A DNA stretch of 64,000 nt from Campylobacter concisus. Its GTDB lineage: Bacteria; Campylobacterota; Campylobacteria; Campylobacterales; Campylobacteraceae. The DNA is taken from contig NZ_PPCE01000004.1 of assembly GCF_002913715.1 (NCBI RefSeq), positions 1 to 64,000 of the forward strand, written 5' to 3'. Shown here piece after piece: positions 26,985 through 36,932 of this stretch. Position numbers and translations under genes: made by a program. Numbering within the stretch: position 1 is the first letter of the stretch; each line of letters begins with the position of its first letter. A model generated the notes under the pieces. That model was given only the letters and a program-made list of their open reading frames with translations. It ran no database searches and was not told the origin of the DNA.

Positions 26985-27545
26985 ATGGGTTTAAAGTCAG
27001 ACTCTTGGATAAGAAAAATGTCGGTTGAGAAAAATATGATAGTGCCGTTTGCCGAGGAGCAAGTCGGACGCGGCGTCGTTAGTTACGGCGTTTCTAGCTA
27101 CGGCTACGATATCCGCGTTGGTGATGAGTTTAAAATTTTTACAAACATCGGCGGAACCGTGGTCGATCCGAAAAATTTCGACGAGAAAAACGTGGTCGAT
27201 TTTAAGGGCGATGTCTGCATCGTGCCGCCTAATTCATTCGCTCTGGCGCGCACTATCGAGTACTTTAACATGCCTGATAACGTACTAGCGATCTGCCTTG
27301 GTAAGAGCACATACGCAAGGTGTGGCATCATCGTAAATGTAACGCCTTTTGAGCCTGGATTTAAGGGGCATATCACGATAGAAATTTCAAACACGACGCC
27401 ACTTCCTGCAAAAATTTATGCGAACGAAGGCATCGCGCAGGTGCTATTTATCGAGGGTGATGAGCCTTGCGAGGTGACTTATGCTGATAAAAATGGCAAA
27501 TACCAAGCTCAAGAAGGCATCACACTACCAAGAATTTTGAAGTAA
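26985..27545 (+). CDS. dcd: dCTP deaminase
   Basis: This 186-residue enzyme deaminates dCTP to dUTP, supplying dUMP for thymidylate synthesis. [15 protein letters not shown] near 35-49 and the active-site stretch [17 protein letters not shown] near 124-140, with the catalytic glutamate, are intact. Length is standard. The ATG has AAGGAGC upstream. A strong terminator hairpin follows within a few bases, so it is a single-gene unit. Confidence 0.96.
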   Translation: MGLKSDSWIRKMSVEKNMIVPFAEEQVGRGVVSYGVSSYGYDIRVGDEFKIFTNIGGTVVDPKNFDEKNVVDFKGDVCIVPPNSFALARTIEYFNMPDNVLAICLGKSTYARCGIIVNVTPFEPGFKGHITIEISNTTPLPAKIYANEGIAQVLFIEGDEPCEVTYADKNGKYQAQEGITLPRILK

Positions 27546-27547
27546 TT

Positions 27548-27580
27548 TTTAGCCTTTGCGACCTTGCAAAGGCTAAATTT
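27548..27580 (+). terminator. Intrinsic terminator after dcd
   Basis: TTTAGCCTTTGC and its exact complement form a 12-bp stem around a 6-base loop (27548-27577), with T-rich flanks. It begins 3 bases after the dcd stop codon. Confidence 0.88.
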
Positions 27581-27674
27581 AAACACTGCTTTTATAATTT
27601 CCTCTAAACATTAATTAAAATTTGACGAAATAGAATCTAGAAAGATAAAAACTTTTGTAATAAATTTTAAAATT

Positions 27675-27692
27675 TTGGCATAGCTTTTGCTT
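27675..27692 (+). promoter_or_regulatory. Sigma-54 promoter of the pse operon
   Basis: TTGGCA-TAGCT-TTTGCTT gives the invariant GG at 27677-27678 and GC at 27689-27690 with exactly 10 bases between, close to the RpoN consensus TGGCAC-N5-TTGCW. It lies about 70 bases before pseB. A sigma-70-like TATAAAAT a little further down could add basal expression. In Campylobacter RpoN with the FlgSR system drives the middle flagellar genes, so this places sugar synthesis under flagellar control; that regulatory link is inferred. Confidence 0.7.
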
Positions 27693-27743
27693 AAATTTTT
27701 ATAAAATACAATTTAGATTTAGCTATTTATACCCCAAAAATAG

Positions 27744-29866
<2,123 letters not shown>

Positions 29867-29868
29867 AA

Positions 29869-30549
29869 ATGATCTGTATCATCCCAGCAAGAGGTGGCAG
29901 CAAGAGAATACCTGGCAAAAACATCAAAGACTTTTTAGGCAAGCCCTTAATCGCATATAGCATCGAGGCTGCGCTAAATTCTAAAGTTTTTAGCGAAGTG
30001 ATCGTAAGCACCGATGATGAAATGATCGCAAATGTGGCTAGAGAATTTGGAGCTAACGTGCCATTTTTTAGAGATGCGAGCCTAAGCGATGACTACGCGA
30101 CAAGCACTGACGTGATAAAAGACGCGATAAGGCGTGTAAAATCTAGTTTTAGTGACGTCTGCTGCCTTTATGCCACAGCACCGCTCATAACGGCTGAAAT
30201 TTTAAAAGATGCCGCAGGAGAGTTTAAAAAGCAGGAGTGTAAATTTTTATTTTCAGCGACTGCGTTTGATTTCCCTATACAAAGGGCTATAAAACTTGAT
30301 GAAAATGCTAGAGTTAGCATGTTTTATCCGCAGTTTGAAAAGACACGCTCGCAAGATCTTGAGCCTGCTTTTCATGACGCTGGGGCATTTTATTTTGGCA
30401 AAAAAGAGGCTTGGCTGGAGTGCAGTGCTTTGTTTGCGCCACATTCAAAAGCACATTTGCTGCCAAGAAATTTAGTCTGTGACATCGACACGCTAGAGGA
30501 TTTTGAGTTTGCTAAGAAGCTTTATTTGATAAATAATGGAAAGATTTGA
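29869..30549 (+). CDS. pseF: Pseudaminic acid cytidylyltransferase
   Basis: This 226-residue enzyme activates pseudaminic acid with CTP to give CMP-pseudaminic acid, the donor for flagellin glycosylation. The nucleotide-binding IPARGGSKRIPGKN at about 4-17 and the substrate region STDDE near 48 are typical of the CMP-NeuAc synthetase family. Placement in the pse cluster, between pseC and pseG, decides for pseudaminic over sialic acid. Its TGA stop is directly followed by a possible TTG start of the next gene. Confidence 0.95.
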   Translation: MICIIPARGGSKRIPGKNIKDFLGKPLIAYSIEAALNSKVFSEVIVSTDDEMIANVAREFGANVPFFRDASLSDDYATSTDVIKDAIRRVKSSFSDVCCLYATAPLITAEILKDAAGEFKKQECKFLFSATAFDFPIQRAIKLDENARVSMFYPQFEKTRSQDLEPAFHDAGAFYFGKKEAWLECSALFAPHSKAHLLPRNLVCDIDTLEDFEFAKKLYLINNGKI

Positions 30550-30573
30550 TTGAAAGAATTTAAAGGACTCCCC

Positions 30574-31422
30574 TTGCTAAAAACGCTCGTGCGCGCTGAT
30601 AGTAGCAGCAAGATAGGGCATGGGCACATTAGGCGAGACCTTTTGCTTGCTAAAAAATTTGGCGACATCTCATTTGCATCTTTGAGGCTAGAAGGTGACA
30701 TTTTTGATGAGATAAACTACCCTAAATTTAGCCTAAGAAGTGGCGAGATAGATGAGCTTTGCGAGCTTATAAAAGATAATAAATTTGAACTTCTCATCAT
30801 CGACCACTACGGCTTTAGCTTTGAAGACGAAAGAGCTATAAAAGAAAAAACCGGCGTTAAAATTTTATCATTTGACGACACTTACGAGAAACATTGCTCG
30901 GACTACATTTTAAACGTAAATTTATATGCGCAAAAGGCAAAATATGAGGGGCTGGTAGAAAAAAGCTGCGAGGTATTTTGTGGAAGTGAGTTTTTGCTGG
31001 TTAGAGATGAGTTTTATGAAGAAGCGCAAGTAAAAAGGGAGAAAATTTACGACTATGCTATTATTCTTGGAGGCACTGATATTTCAGGGCTAAGTGCTAA
31101 AATTTCAGAAAAACTGCTCCTTAAAAACCTAAAAATAGCCATCATAACAACAAGCGGAAATAAAAACTTGAGTGCCCTAAAAGAGCTATCAAGCAAGAGT
31201 GAAAATTTTAACCTTTTTGTAGATAGCAAAAACGTGGCAAGGCTGATGAACGAGGCCAAAATGCTCATCATAACAGCAAGCTCGCTTGTAAATGAAGCTT
31301 ATGTTTTAGGGGCTAAATTTAAAGCCATTTGCGTAGCGGATAATCAAAAAGAGATCTTTGCTTGGCTAAAAGAAAATGGGTATGAAGCTTACTGGGGAGA
31401 TGAAATTTGCTTAAGCTTATAA
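30574..31422 (+). CDS. pseG: UDP-2,4-diacetamido-2,4,6-trideoxy-beta-L-altropyranose hydrolase
   Basis: This GT-B-like hydrolase removes UDP in the fourth step of pseudaminic acid synthesis. Near the N-terminus RADSSSKIGHGHIRRDL contains the catalytic histidine region, and LGGTDISG and TASSLVNEA mark the nucleotide-binding half. The frame is open from a TTG at 30550 directly after pseF, but a TTG at 30574 with AAAGGA six bases upstream gives the usual start (MLKTLVRADSS, 282 residues) and is preferred. The 3' end overlaps pseH by 16 bases. Confidence 0.93.
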   Translation: MLKTLVRADSSSKIGHGHIRRDLLLAKKFGDISFASLRLEGDIFDEINYPKFSLRSGEIDELCELIKDNKFELLIIDHYGFSFEDERAIKEKTGVKILSFDDTYEKHCSDYILNVNLYAQKAKYEGLVEKSCEVFCGSEFLLVRDEFYEEAQVKREKIYDYAIILGGTDISGLSAKISEKLLLKNLKIAIITTSGNKNLSALKELSSKSENFNLFVDSKNVARLMNEAKMLIITASSLVNEAYVLGAKFKAICVADNQKEIFAWLKENGYEAYWGDEICLSL

Positions 31423-31865
31423 ATTTTATCTCGCTTAATGACGAGCAAAAGCTGATGGTCTTAAAGTGGCGAAATGACGAATGTATAGCTAAATTTATGA
31501 AAAATAAAAGCGTTGGCAAAGAGGAGCATTTTGCTTTTTTAGAGAGATTAAAGAGCATTCAAGATAAGATCTATTTTCTAGTAAAAGACGAGGGTGAATT
31601 TATCGGAGTGGTGAGCTTCGTTGATATAACGAAAGAGAGTTGCGAATTTGGCGTTTATAAAAACCCGGAGCTAAAAGGAGTGGGCAACAAGTTGCTTGAT
31701 CTCATAAAAGACTACGCTTTTTTTACATTAAAGGTTGGCTCGCTAAAGGCAAAAGCTTATAATAGTAACGAAAAAGCGCTCGCGCTTTATAAAAATTTTG
31801 GCTTTAAGATCTATGCAAAAGATGGTGAGTTTAGCTATCTTGAGCTTAAAAATAAAACGGACTAA
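31407..31865 (+). CDS. pseH: UDP-4-amino-4,6-dideoxy-N-acetyl-beta-L-altrosamine N-acetyltransferase
   Basis: This 152-residue GNAT-fold protein acetylates the 4-amino sugar made by PseC, the third step of the pathway. It has the typical WRND start region near 21, VYKNPELKGVGNKLLD near 96-111 corresponding to the acetyl-CoA pyrophosphate loop, and NSNEKALALYKNFGF near 133. It starts with TTG at 31407 inside the end of pseG, preceded by GGAG at good spacing. Family and context agree. Confidence 0.93.
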   Translation: MLKLINFISLNDEQKLMVLKWRNDECIAKFMKNKSVGKEEHFAFLERLKSIQDKIYFLVKDEGEFIGVVSFVDITKESCEFGVYKNPELKGVGNKLLDLIKDYAFFTLKVGSLKAKAYNSNEKALALYKNFGFKIYAKDGEFSYLELKNKTD

Positions 31866-31868
31866 CGG

Positions 31869-32900
31869 ATGAAAATAGGAAATTTTGATACAGACAAAAA
31901 GGTCTTTATAATAGCAGAGCTCTCCGCTAATCACAGCGGCAGCCTAAAAACGGCGGTAGATACGATAAAGGCAGCTAAGCGCGCTGGAGCTGACGCGATA
32001 AAGCTTCAGACATATACGCCTGATAGTTTGACTCTAAATTCGCACCTGGACGACTTTGTCATAAAAGGCGGACTTTGGGACGAGCGAAATTTATACGAGC
32101 TTTATCAAGAGGCGCTAACGCCAAAAGAGTGGCACGCCGAACTTTTTAAAGTAGCAAAAGAAGAAGGGCTTGTCTGCTTTTCAAGCCCATTTTGCAAGGA
32201 TGACGCCAACTTTTTAGAGCAGTTTAACCCACCAGCTTATAAGATCGCAAGTTTTGAGGTAACGGATTATGATTTTGTAGAGTTTGTAGCCAAAAAAGGT
32301 AAGCCCATCATCATCTCAACTGGCATAGCCTATGAAGAAGAGATAAGAGATGTGGTACAAATTTGCAAAAACGTAGGCAATAGTGACATCGCCCTTTTAA
32401 AATGCACTTCAAGCTACCCAGCGCCGCTAAATGGTATGAATTTGCAAACGATAGCTGATATGAGAAAGAAATTTGGCGTAGAGGTTGGCTTTTCTGATCA
32501 CACACTAGGTGTGACAGCCCCAGTTGTTGCGGTTAGTTTGGGTGCTAGGATAATTGAAAAGCATTTTATACTTGATAAAAGCGTAAAAAGCGTTGATAGC
32601 GCATTTAGCCTTGATGAGAGCGAATTTGCCCTTATGACAAAGTGTGTTAGGGAGGCTGAGGAGCTTTTGGGCAAAGTAAGCTACGAGCTAGATGAAAAAG
32701 CGGTTTTAAACAGGAGATTTTCACGCTCACTTTATGCAAGCGCAGATATAAAAAAGGGTGAAAATTTTAGCGAGCAAAATATAAGGAGCGTGCGTCCAGG
32801 GTACGGCCTGCACCCTAAATTTTTAAAAGAGCTGATCGGTAAAAAAGCAAAAAGAGATATAAAATTTAGCGAGAGATTAACAAAGGAGGATTTGATATGA
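31869..32900 (+). CDS. pseI: Pseudaminic acid synthase
   Basis: This 343-residue enzyme condenses 2,4-diacetamido-trideoxy-altrose with phosphoenolpyruvate. An N-terminal NeuB-type TIM barrel contains IIAELSANHSGSL near 14-26, DAIKLQTYTPDS near 41-52 and CTSSYPAP near 178. A C-terminal SAF (antifreeze-like) domain covers about residues 285-343 (SLYASADIKKGE, then RPGYGLHP). Both domains are complete. It follows pseH by 3 bases and overlaps the Maf gene by four. Confidence 0.96.
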   Translation: MKIGNFDTDKKVFIIAELSANHSGSLKTAVDTIKAAKRAGADAIKLQTYTPDSLTLNSHLDDFVIKGGLWDERNLYELYQEALTPKEWHAELFKVAKEEGLVCFSSPFCKDDANFLEQFNPPAYKIASFEVTDYDFVEFVAKKGKPIIISTGIAYEEEIRDVVQICKNVGNSDIALLKCTSSYPAPLNGMNLQTIADMRKKFGVEVGFSDHTLGVTAPVVAVSLGARIIEKHFILDKSVKSVDSAFSLDESEFALMTKCVREAEELLGKVSYELDEKAVLNRRFSRSLYASADIKKGENFSEQNIRSVRPGYGLHPKFLKELIGKKAKRDIKFSERLTKEDLI

Positions 32901-34918
32901 ATAACAAAAACGATAAGGCATCTAATAAAAAAGTAAAACCTTCTAAAGATAATGTATCAAATATCCAAAATCCTATCTTTCAAAAAAACCTTCAAGCACT
33001 ATTTCAACAAGATGAAATTCTAGCAGCAAGGCTTTGGTCTATTGCAGGTAATGAAGACTATGAAATTTTTATAGGAAAAGATCCAATTGATATAAATTTA
33101 ATAAACAAACATACTTTTAAATATATCTATGAAAATCCTGGAGCAGACATTTTAAAGCTACTTGAAGATATAGAAAGTGACTATAAACGTTATCCGATAC
33201 TATTTTTTTATGGACTAGGCAATGGCGTACTCTATAAAGCACTAGCAAAAAATGAAACACACCAAAAAATCGTAGTCATAGAGCCAGAGATCGAGATCAT
33301 ATATCTTGTTTTAAATGTTATTGATCTATCAAATGAACTAGAAAGTGGACAGATAATACTTTTTTATTCAAAATTTGCAACCTATACGCATTTTTATTAT
33401 CTGGTTACAGAAGCGAAACTAAACTCATATGCAAAAACCTATGATAATCTTATGATCCATATGCCCTTTTATGATCAATTTGAAGAGGACTACATAAGAA
33501 TAAACAAAGAGATTACAAGGGCATTTTCTCAAATAGTAGTTGCTCACGGAAATAGCATAGACGATCTTTTATTAGGCACAAGACAAAATTGTGAAAATTT
33601 AGTGCCTATGATTAGCAATTATTGCTACACAAGTCTTGTTAAAAAAAGATATGGTCTTATGGATACAGCTATAATTGTATCAACTGGTCCAAGCCTAGAT
33701 AAACAGCTTAATACGCTTAAAAAATTTGCTCCATATGTTAGCATTATAAGCGTTGATGCCTCTTACCCAATCCTTGCGAGGCATGATATCAAGCCTGATT
33801 ATGTGATGTCGATTGAAAGAATAGAACCAACTTCTAGTTTTTTTGAAAAAAAACATCCAAATATTGATGACAATATACACTTTATTGTTGCCTCAGTTAC
33901 ACACAAGCAAACTATTAAAAATATCTTGCCAAGAAAACTAGTACTAACTATGAGACCTCAACAAGAGGAGTATATGTTTGGCCTAAAAAGATATGGATAT
34001 TTGGGTGTGGGGCATAGTTGTGCAAACATGGCCTACCAACTAGCCTATGTCTTAGGACATAAAAATATCGTTTTCATAGGACAGGATCTAGCATTTGGTA
34101 AAGATGGAGCAAGCCATGCAAAAGGTCACGCCTTTGCGCAAGCGGATGAAAATTTATATGTTAAAGCTTATGGCGGAGAGGGAGAGGTTAAAACAACGTA
34201 TGTTTGGACTCTATTTAAAAACCAGTTTGAAAATGATATCGCCCAATCAAGTCTAGAGAATATAAAATCATATAACTGTACCGAAGGTGGTGCTAGAATA
34301 GAAGGCACTATAGAAAAGCCGTTTTTAGAAGTAATGCATGAGCTTTGCAAAGACAAAGAGATTAAAAAACTGCCTGATATAAAAAAAGATAGTGAAACGA
34401 CGGTAAATAAAAACCTTTTAAAAGCTTATAAAGTCATACTTGCAAAAATAAAAGCTCAAAGTGAAGTCAAACAACAAATAGAAAAAGTCTTTTTGGAGGT
34501 AGTGCCTAGTGTAGATAAACTACTTGAACTTAATAAAGAAAATAAAATAGAAAAAAAGCACTTTGATGAGCTTCTTAAAATAACAAAAAAGATAGATAAA
34601 CTAAAAGATGTAATCGCAAAACGTAATTATCAAAAATATGTAGATAATATATTACAAATTTCAGTCTATTATCAAGAACTTGAGCTTGCAAAAATTTCTG
34701 TAGCGCCAAGTGACACAACCATCCAAAAAACCAACAAGCTTCTTATGTGGGTAAATATGCACAAATACTGGATGTTCTCTGCAGCTGGCGGACTAAATGC
34801 TGACATCGAAGTTACTAAAAAAGCTTCAAAAGCACTTGTTGCTGAGCTAAAAAAGAGAAAACTAATAACTAAAAACGAGATAGGAAAAGCGAAAGAAAAT
34901 TTTATACTGAGTATATAA
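32897..34918 (+). CDS. Motility-associated factor (Maf) glycosyltransferase, DUF115 family
   Basis: This 673-residue protein is a Maf/DUF115 flagellin glycosyltransferase, the class that attaches nonulosonic acids to flagellin. It has an N-terminal helical region, the central MAF domain with YGLGNGVLYKAL near 103-114, the DUF115 core with VSTGPSLDKQLN near 256-267, and VGHSCANMAYQLAY with FIGQDLAFGKDG near 371-400. A long Lys/Glu-rich helical tail follows. It has no membrane segment. It is last in the pse operon, opposite the flagellin gene, so it probably transfers pseudaminic acid to that flagellin. Codon use is more AT-rich than the pse genes, typical of variable maf genes. Confidence 0.92.
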   Translation: MNNKNDKASNKKVKPSKDNVSNIQNPIFQKNLQALFQQDEILAARLWSIAGNEDYEIFIGKDPIDINLINKHTFKYIYENPGADILKLLEDIESDYKRYPILFFYGLGNGVLYKALAKNETHQKIVVIEPEIEIIYLVLNVIDLSNELESGQIILFYSKFATYTHFYYLVTEAKLNSYAKTYDNLMIHMPFYDQFEEDYIRINKEITRAFSQIVVAHGNSIDDLLLGTRQNCENLVPMISNYCYTSLVKKRYGLMDTAIIVSTGPSLDKQLNTLKKFAPYVSIISVDASYPILARHDIKPDYVMSIERIEPTSSFFEKKHPNIDDNIHFIVASVTHKQTIKNILPRKLVLTMRPQQEEYMFGLKRYGYLGVGHSCANMAYQLAYVLGHKNIVFIGQDLAFGKDGASHAKGHAFAQADENLYVKAYGGEGEVKTTYVWTLFKNQFENDIAQSSLENIKSYNCTEGGARIEGTIEKPFLEVMHELCKDKEIKKLPDIKKDSETTVNKNLLKAYKVILAKIKAQSEVKQQIEKVFLEVVPSVDKLLELNKENKIEKKHFDELLKITKKIDKLKDVIAKRNYQKYVDNILQISVYYQELELAKISVAPSDTTIQKTNKLLMWVNMHKYWMFSAAGGLNADIEVTKKASKALVAELKKRKLITKNEIGKAKENFILSI

Positions 34919-34925
34919 GCTAATT

Positions 34926-34962
34926 TGTAAGTAGAATTATTTTACTTACAGTCTTTTTATTT
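34926..34962 (+). terminator. Intrinsic terminator of the pse-maf operon
   Basis: TGTAAGTA and TACTTACA form an 8-bp stem (extendable through G-T and A-T pairs), followed by GTCTTTTTATTT. It starts 7 bases after the Maf stop. A second perfect hairpin (GGCTTACTA-GTTT-TAGTAAGCC, 34963-34984) follows at once and may reinforce it. Confidence 0.8.
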
Positions 34963-35071
34963 GGCTTACTAGTTTTAGTAAGCCTCTATCACAATTATAA
35001 ATTTATAACACAACCCATTATAAACCACTAGAGCAAAGATAAAATAGATACATTACTATTTATTTTTAGTA

Positions 35072-35101
35072 GATAAAGCCCCAAAGTTAAACTCTGGGGC
35101 G
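35072..35101 (-). terminator. Flagellin gene terminator
   Basis: Read on the minus strand, GCCCCAGAGT pairs with the downstream ACTTTGGGGC (about 10 bp with one G-T pair and a tight loop), and TTTATCT follows. It lies about 130 bases beyond the flagellin stop, further than usual, because the duplicated 3' fragment lies between. Confidence 0.75.
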
Positions 35102-35182
35102 TGGGTTTGCGTATTGTAAAAGCATTAACACTCTTAAGGCTTTGTTACTACGACAAAGCCTCTATCTAAAACCTTAATGAAA

Positions 35183-35208
35183 CTATTGTAGAAGCTTCAT
35201 TACGTTTT
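35183..35208 (-). repeat. Second copy of the flagellin 3' end (remnant of a tandem flagellin gene)
   Basis: These 26 bases match 25 of the 26 bases at 35233-35258, which encode the end of the flagellin gene including the stop. In its own frame this copy reads NVMKLLQ followed by TAG. No other flagellin sequence accompanies it. It fits the scar left by recombination between two tandem flagellin genes; a simple short duplication is the alternative. Confidence 0.75.
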
Positions 35209-35232
35209 CGAGGAAACTTCACTCAGCTCCTA

Positions 35233-36738
35233 CTATTGTAGTAGCTTCATTACGTTTTGTTGTACGCTGTTTGCTTGACTCATAGCATAAGCACCTGATT
35301 GAGCTAGGATGTTATGTTTTGAGAAGTTAGCAGACTCGCTAGCAAAATCAACATCTCTGATTTGAGACTCTGCTGATTTTACGTTAACTTGAGTTACAGT
35401 TATGTTATTAACTGTAGCTTGAAGTTGGTTTTGAACTGAACCAAGGTCTGAACGAACTTGATCTAGTGTTTTTTGAGCAGACTCAGCGATACTCATAACA
35501 GCCATCGCACCGCGAAGTGTCATAACACCAGCAGATTGAGCTACTGATAAAGCTCCACTCATTCTTTGGAAGCCCATAGCTGTTGCTAGGGTTTTATCTA
35601 TTTGTCCTCTTATATCTCTTAGAGATACTGATTGTTGAGCACCACCATTAGCAGAGAATGCTAGCGATAGTTTAGCAACGCCACCAGCATTTAGCTTGAT
35701 ATCTCTACCATCAAGACGAACAAGGTTTAGTCTACCTACGAAACCGGTTAAAGATGTACCTTTAGCAGCTGCACCTTTACCGCCAAGACCCTTTGAGATG
35801 TCTTTACCAGAAGCTACGATAGCACGGCCATCACGGCTTGTTAATACCATTTTGCCTGTTTCAGCATCAACAGAAGCTTCAACACCAGTTTGATCTTTTA
35901 CAGAGTTGATAGCATTTACAAGTGCACCGTTTGCATCATTTGCTTTAACTTCTAGATCGCCGATTTTAACGCCGTTGATTGTTAAAGACTGAATTAAACC
36001 ACCGCCAATAGCAGCACTTGCTTTCCAAGTAACATCAGCTGTAGCTCTAACACCAGTTCTATCAGCAACTTTGTTGATGTTCTCGGCTAGAGCGCCAAGG
36101 CCTTTACCGATACCTGTTGAGATAGTAGCGCCTGTAACACCTACGTCGTTTACACCATCAACGTTTAAGAATTTAAGGTTTACTTCACCCATAGCTGTAA
36201 GTAGTCTTGAACTCTCAAAACGTGTAAGACCGATCTTATCAGACGTAGTCGCACCAATACTTGCTTTAACAGTTTGGTTTGAATAAGCACCTATTTGGAA
36301 TTCTTTATTAGAGAATGTTCCGTTTAGTAGTTGCTGACCGTTAAATGAAGTAGTGTTACCGATATTATCAAGCTCTTCCATTAGACGAACGATATCAGCT
36401 TGCAATGCTTGGCGTGATTGAGTTGTTTGGCCGTCTTGAGCTGATTGAGTAGCTTTTGTCTTGATAGTATCAAGAATTTTTAGCTGCTCGTCCATAGCTT
36501 TATCGGCAACTTGAATGATACCAATAGCATCATTACCGTTTGCAATAGCTTGACCTAAAGCTGAGGCTTGACTTCTTAAGCTATCTGCGATAGATAGACC
36601 TGAAGCATCGTCTGCAGCTGTTTGAATCCTAAGACCTGAGCTAAGTTTGTTAAGTGACTTAGATAGGTCAGTGTTGTTGCTAACTGCGTTAGCGTGCGTG
36701 TTAAGTGCGTTTACGTTTGTGTTAATACGAAAACTCAT
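35233..36738 (-). CDS. flaA: Flagellin, major filament subunit
   Basis: This 501-residue protein forms the flagellar filament. The N-terminal D0/D1 region begins [18 protein letters not shown], the central part (about residues 170-400) is the variable surface domain rich in Ser/Thr that is the usual site of nonulosonic acid glycosylation, and the C-terminal helix ends [12 protein letters not shown]. The ATG at 36736-36738 with AAAAGGATTT upstream is preferred to the longer open frame. A sigma-28 promoter lies 50-75 bases upstream. There is one copy in the window, whereas many Campylobacter carry two in tandem; a 3' remnant of another lies downstream. Confidence 0.95.
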   Translation of the reverse strand: MSFRINTNVNALNTHANAVSNNTDLSKSLNKLSSGLRIQTAADDASGLSIADSLRSQASALGQAIANGNDAIGIIQVADKAMDEQLKILDTIKTKATQSAQDGQTTQSRQALQADIVRLMEELDNIGNTTSFNGQQLLNGTFSNKEFQIGAYSNQTVKASIGATTSDKIGLTRFESSRLLTAMGEVNLKFLNVDGVNDVGVTGATISTGIGKGLGALAENINKVADRTGVRATADVTWKASAAIGGGLIQSLTINGVKIGDLEVKANDANGALVNAINSVKDQTGVEASVDAETGKMVLTSRDGRAIVASGKDISKGLGGKGAAAKGTSLTGFVGRLNLVRLDGRDIKLNAGGVAKLSLAFSANGGAQQSVSLRDIRGQIDKTLATAMGFQRMSGALSVAQSAGVMTLRGAMAVMSIAESAQKTLDQVRSDLGSVQNQLQATVNNITVTQVNVKSAESQIRDVDFASESANFSKHNILAQSGAYAMSQANSVQQNVMKLLQ

Positions 36739-36786
36739 TGTAAATCCTTTTAATTTTTTAGTTACGACTTCTTGTCGCACAAAAAC

Positions 36787-36813
36787 TATATCGTGAAATT
36801 TTCTAAAAACTTT
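36787..36813 (-). promoter_or_regulatory. Sigma-28 (FliA) promoter of the flagellin gene
   Basis: On the minus strand TAAA (36813-36810), 15 bases, then CACGATAT (36794-36787) match the flagellar sigma-28 consensus TAAA-N15-GCCGATAA in spacing and nearly in sequence. It sits about 50 bases before the start codon. It marks the flagellin as a late flagellar gene. Confidence 0.85.
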
Positions 36814-36932
36814 ATAGGCATGAATGAAAAAATTTTTAAAATAATGAAGACGGATTTGATTTTTTTATGCCTTGATACTTTAAAAATTATTTTTGCTACA
36901 ATTACGCCAAAAAATTCAAAGGCTATATATAA

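Larger units (their letters stand above)
34985..35232. other. Intergenic region between convergent maf and flagellin genes
   Basis: With the two hairpins before it, the gap between the genes is 314 bases. It contains no gene. From left to right it holds AT-rich sequence, the flagellin terminator hairpin at 35079-35101, a stretch with short repeated motifs (AAGGCTTTGTTACTACGACAAAGCCT is a hairpin at about 35137-35162), and a 26-base copy of the flagellin 3' end at 35183-35208. The last item suggests that DNA from a second flagellin gene has been deleted here. Confidence 0.7.
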
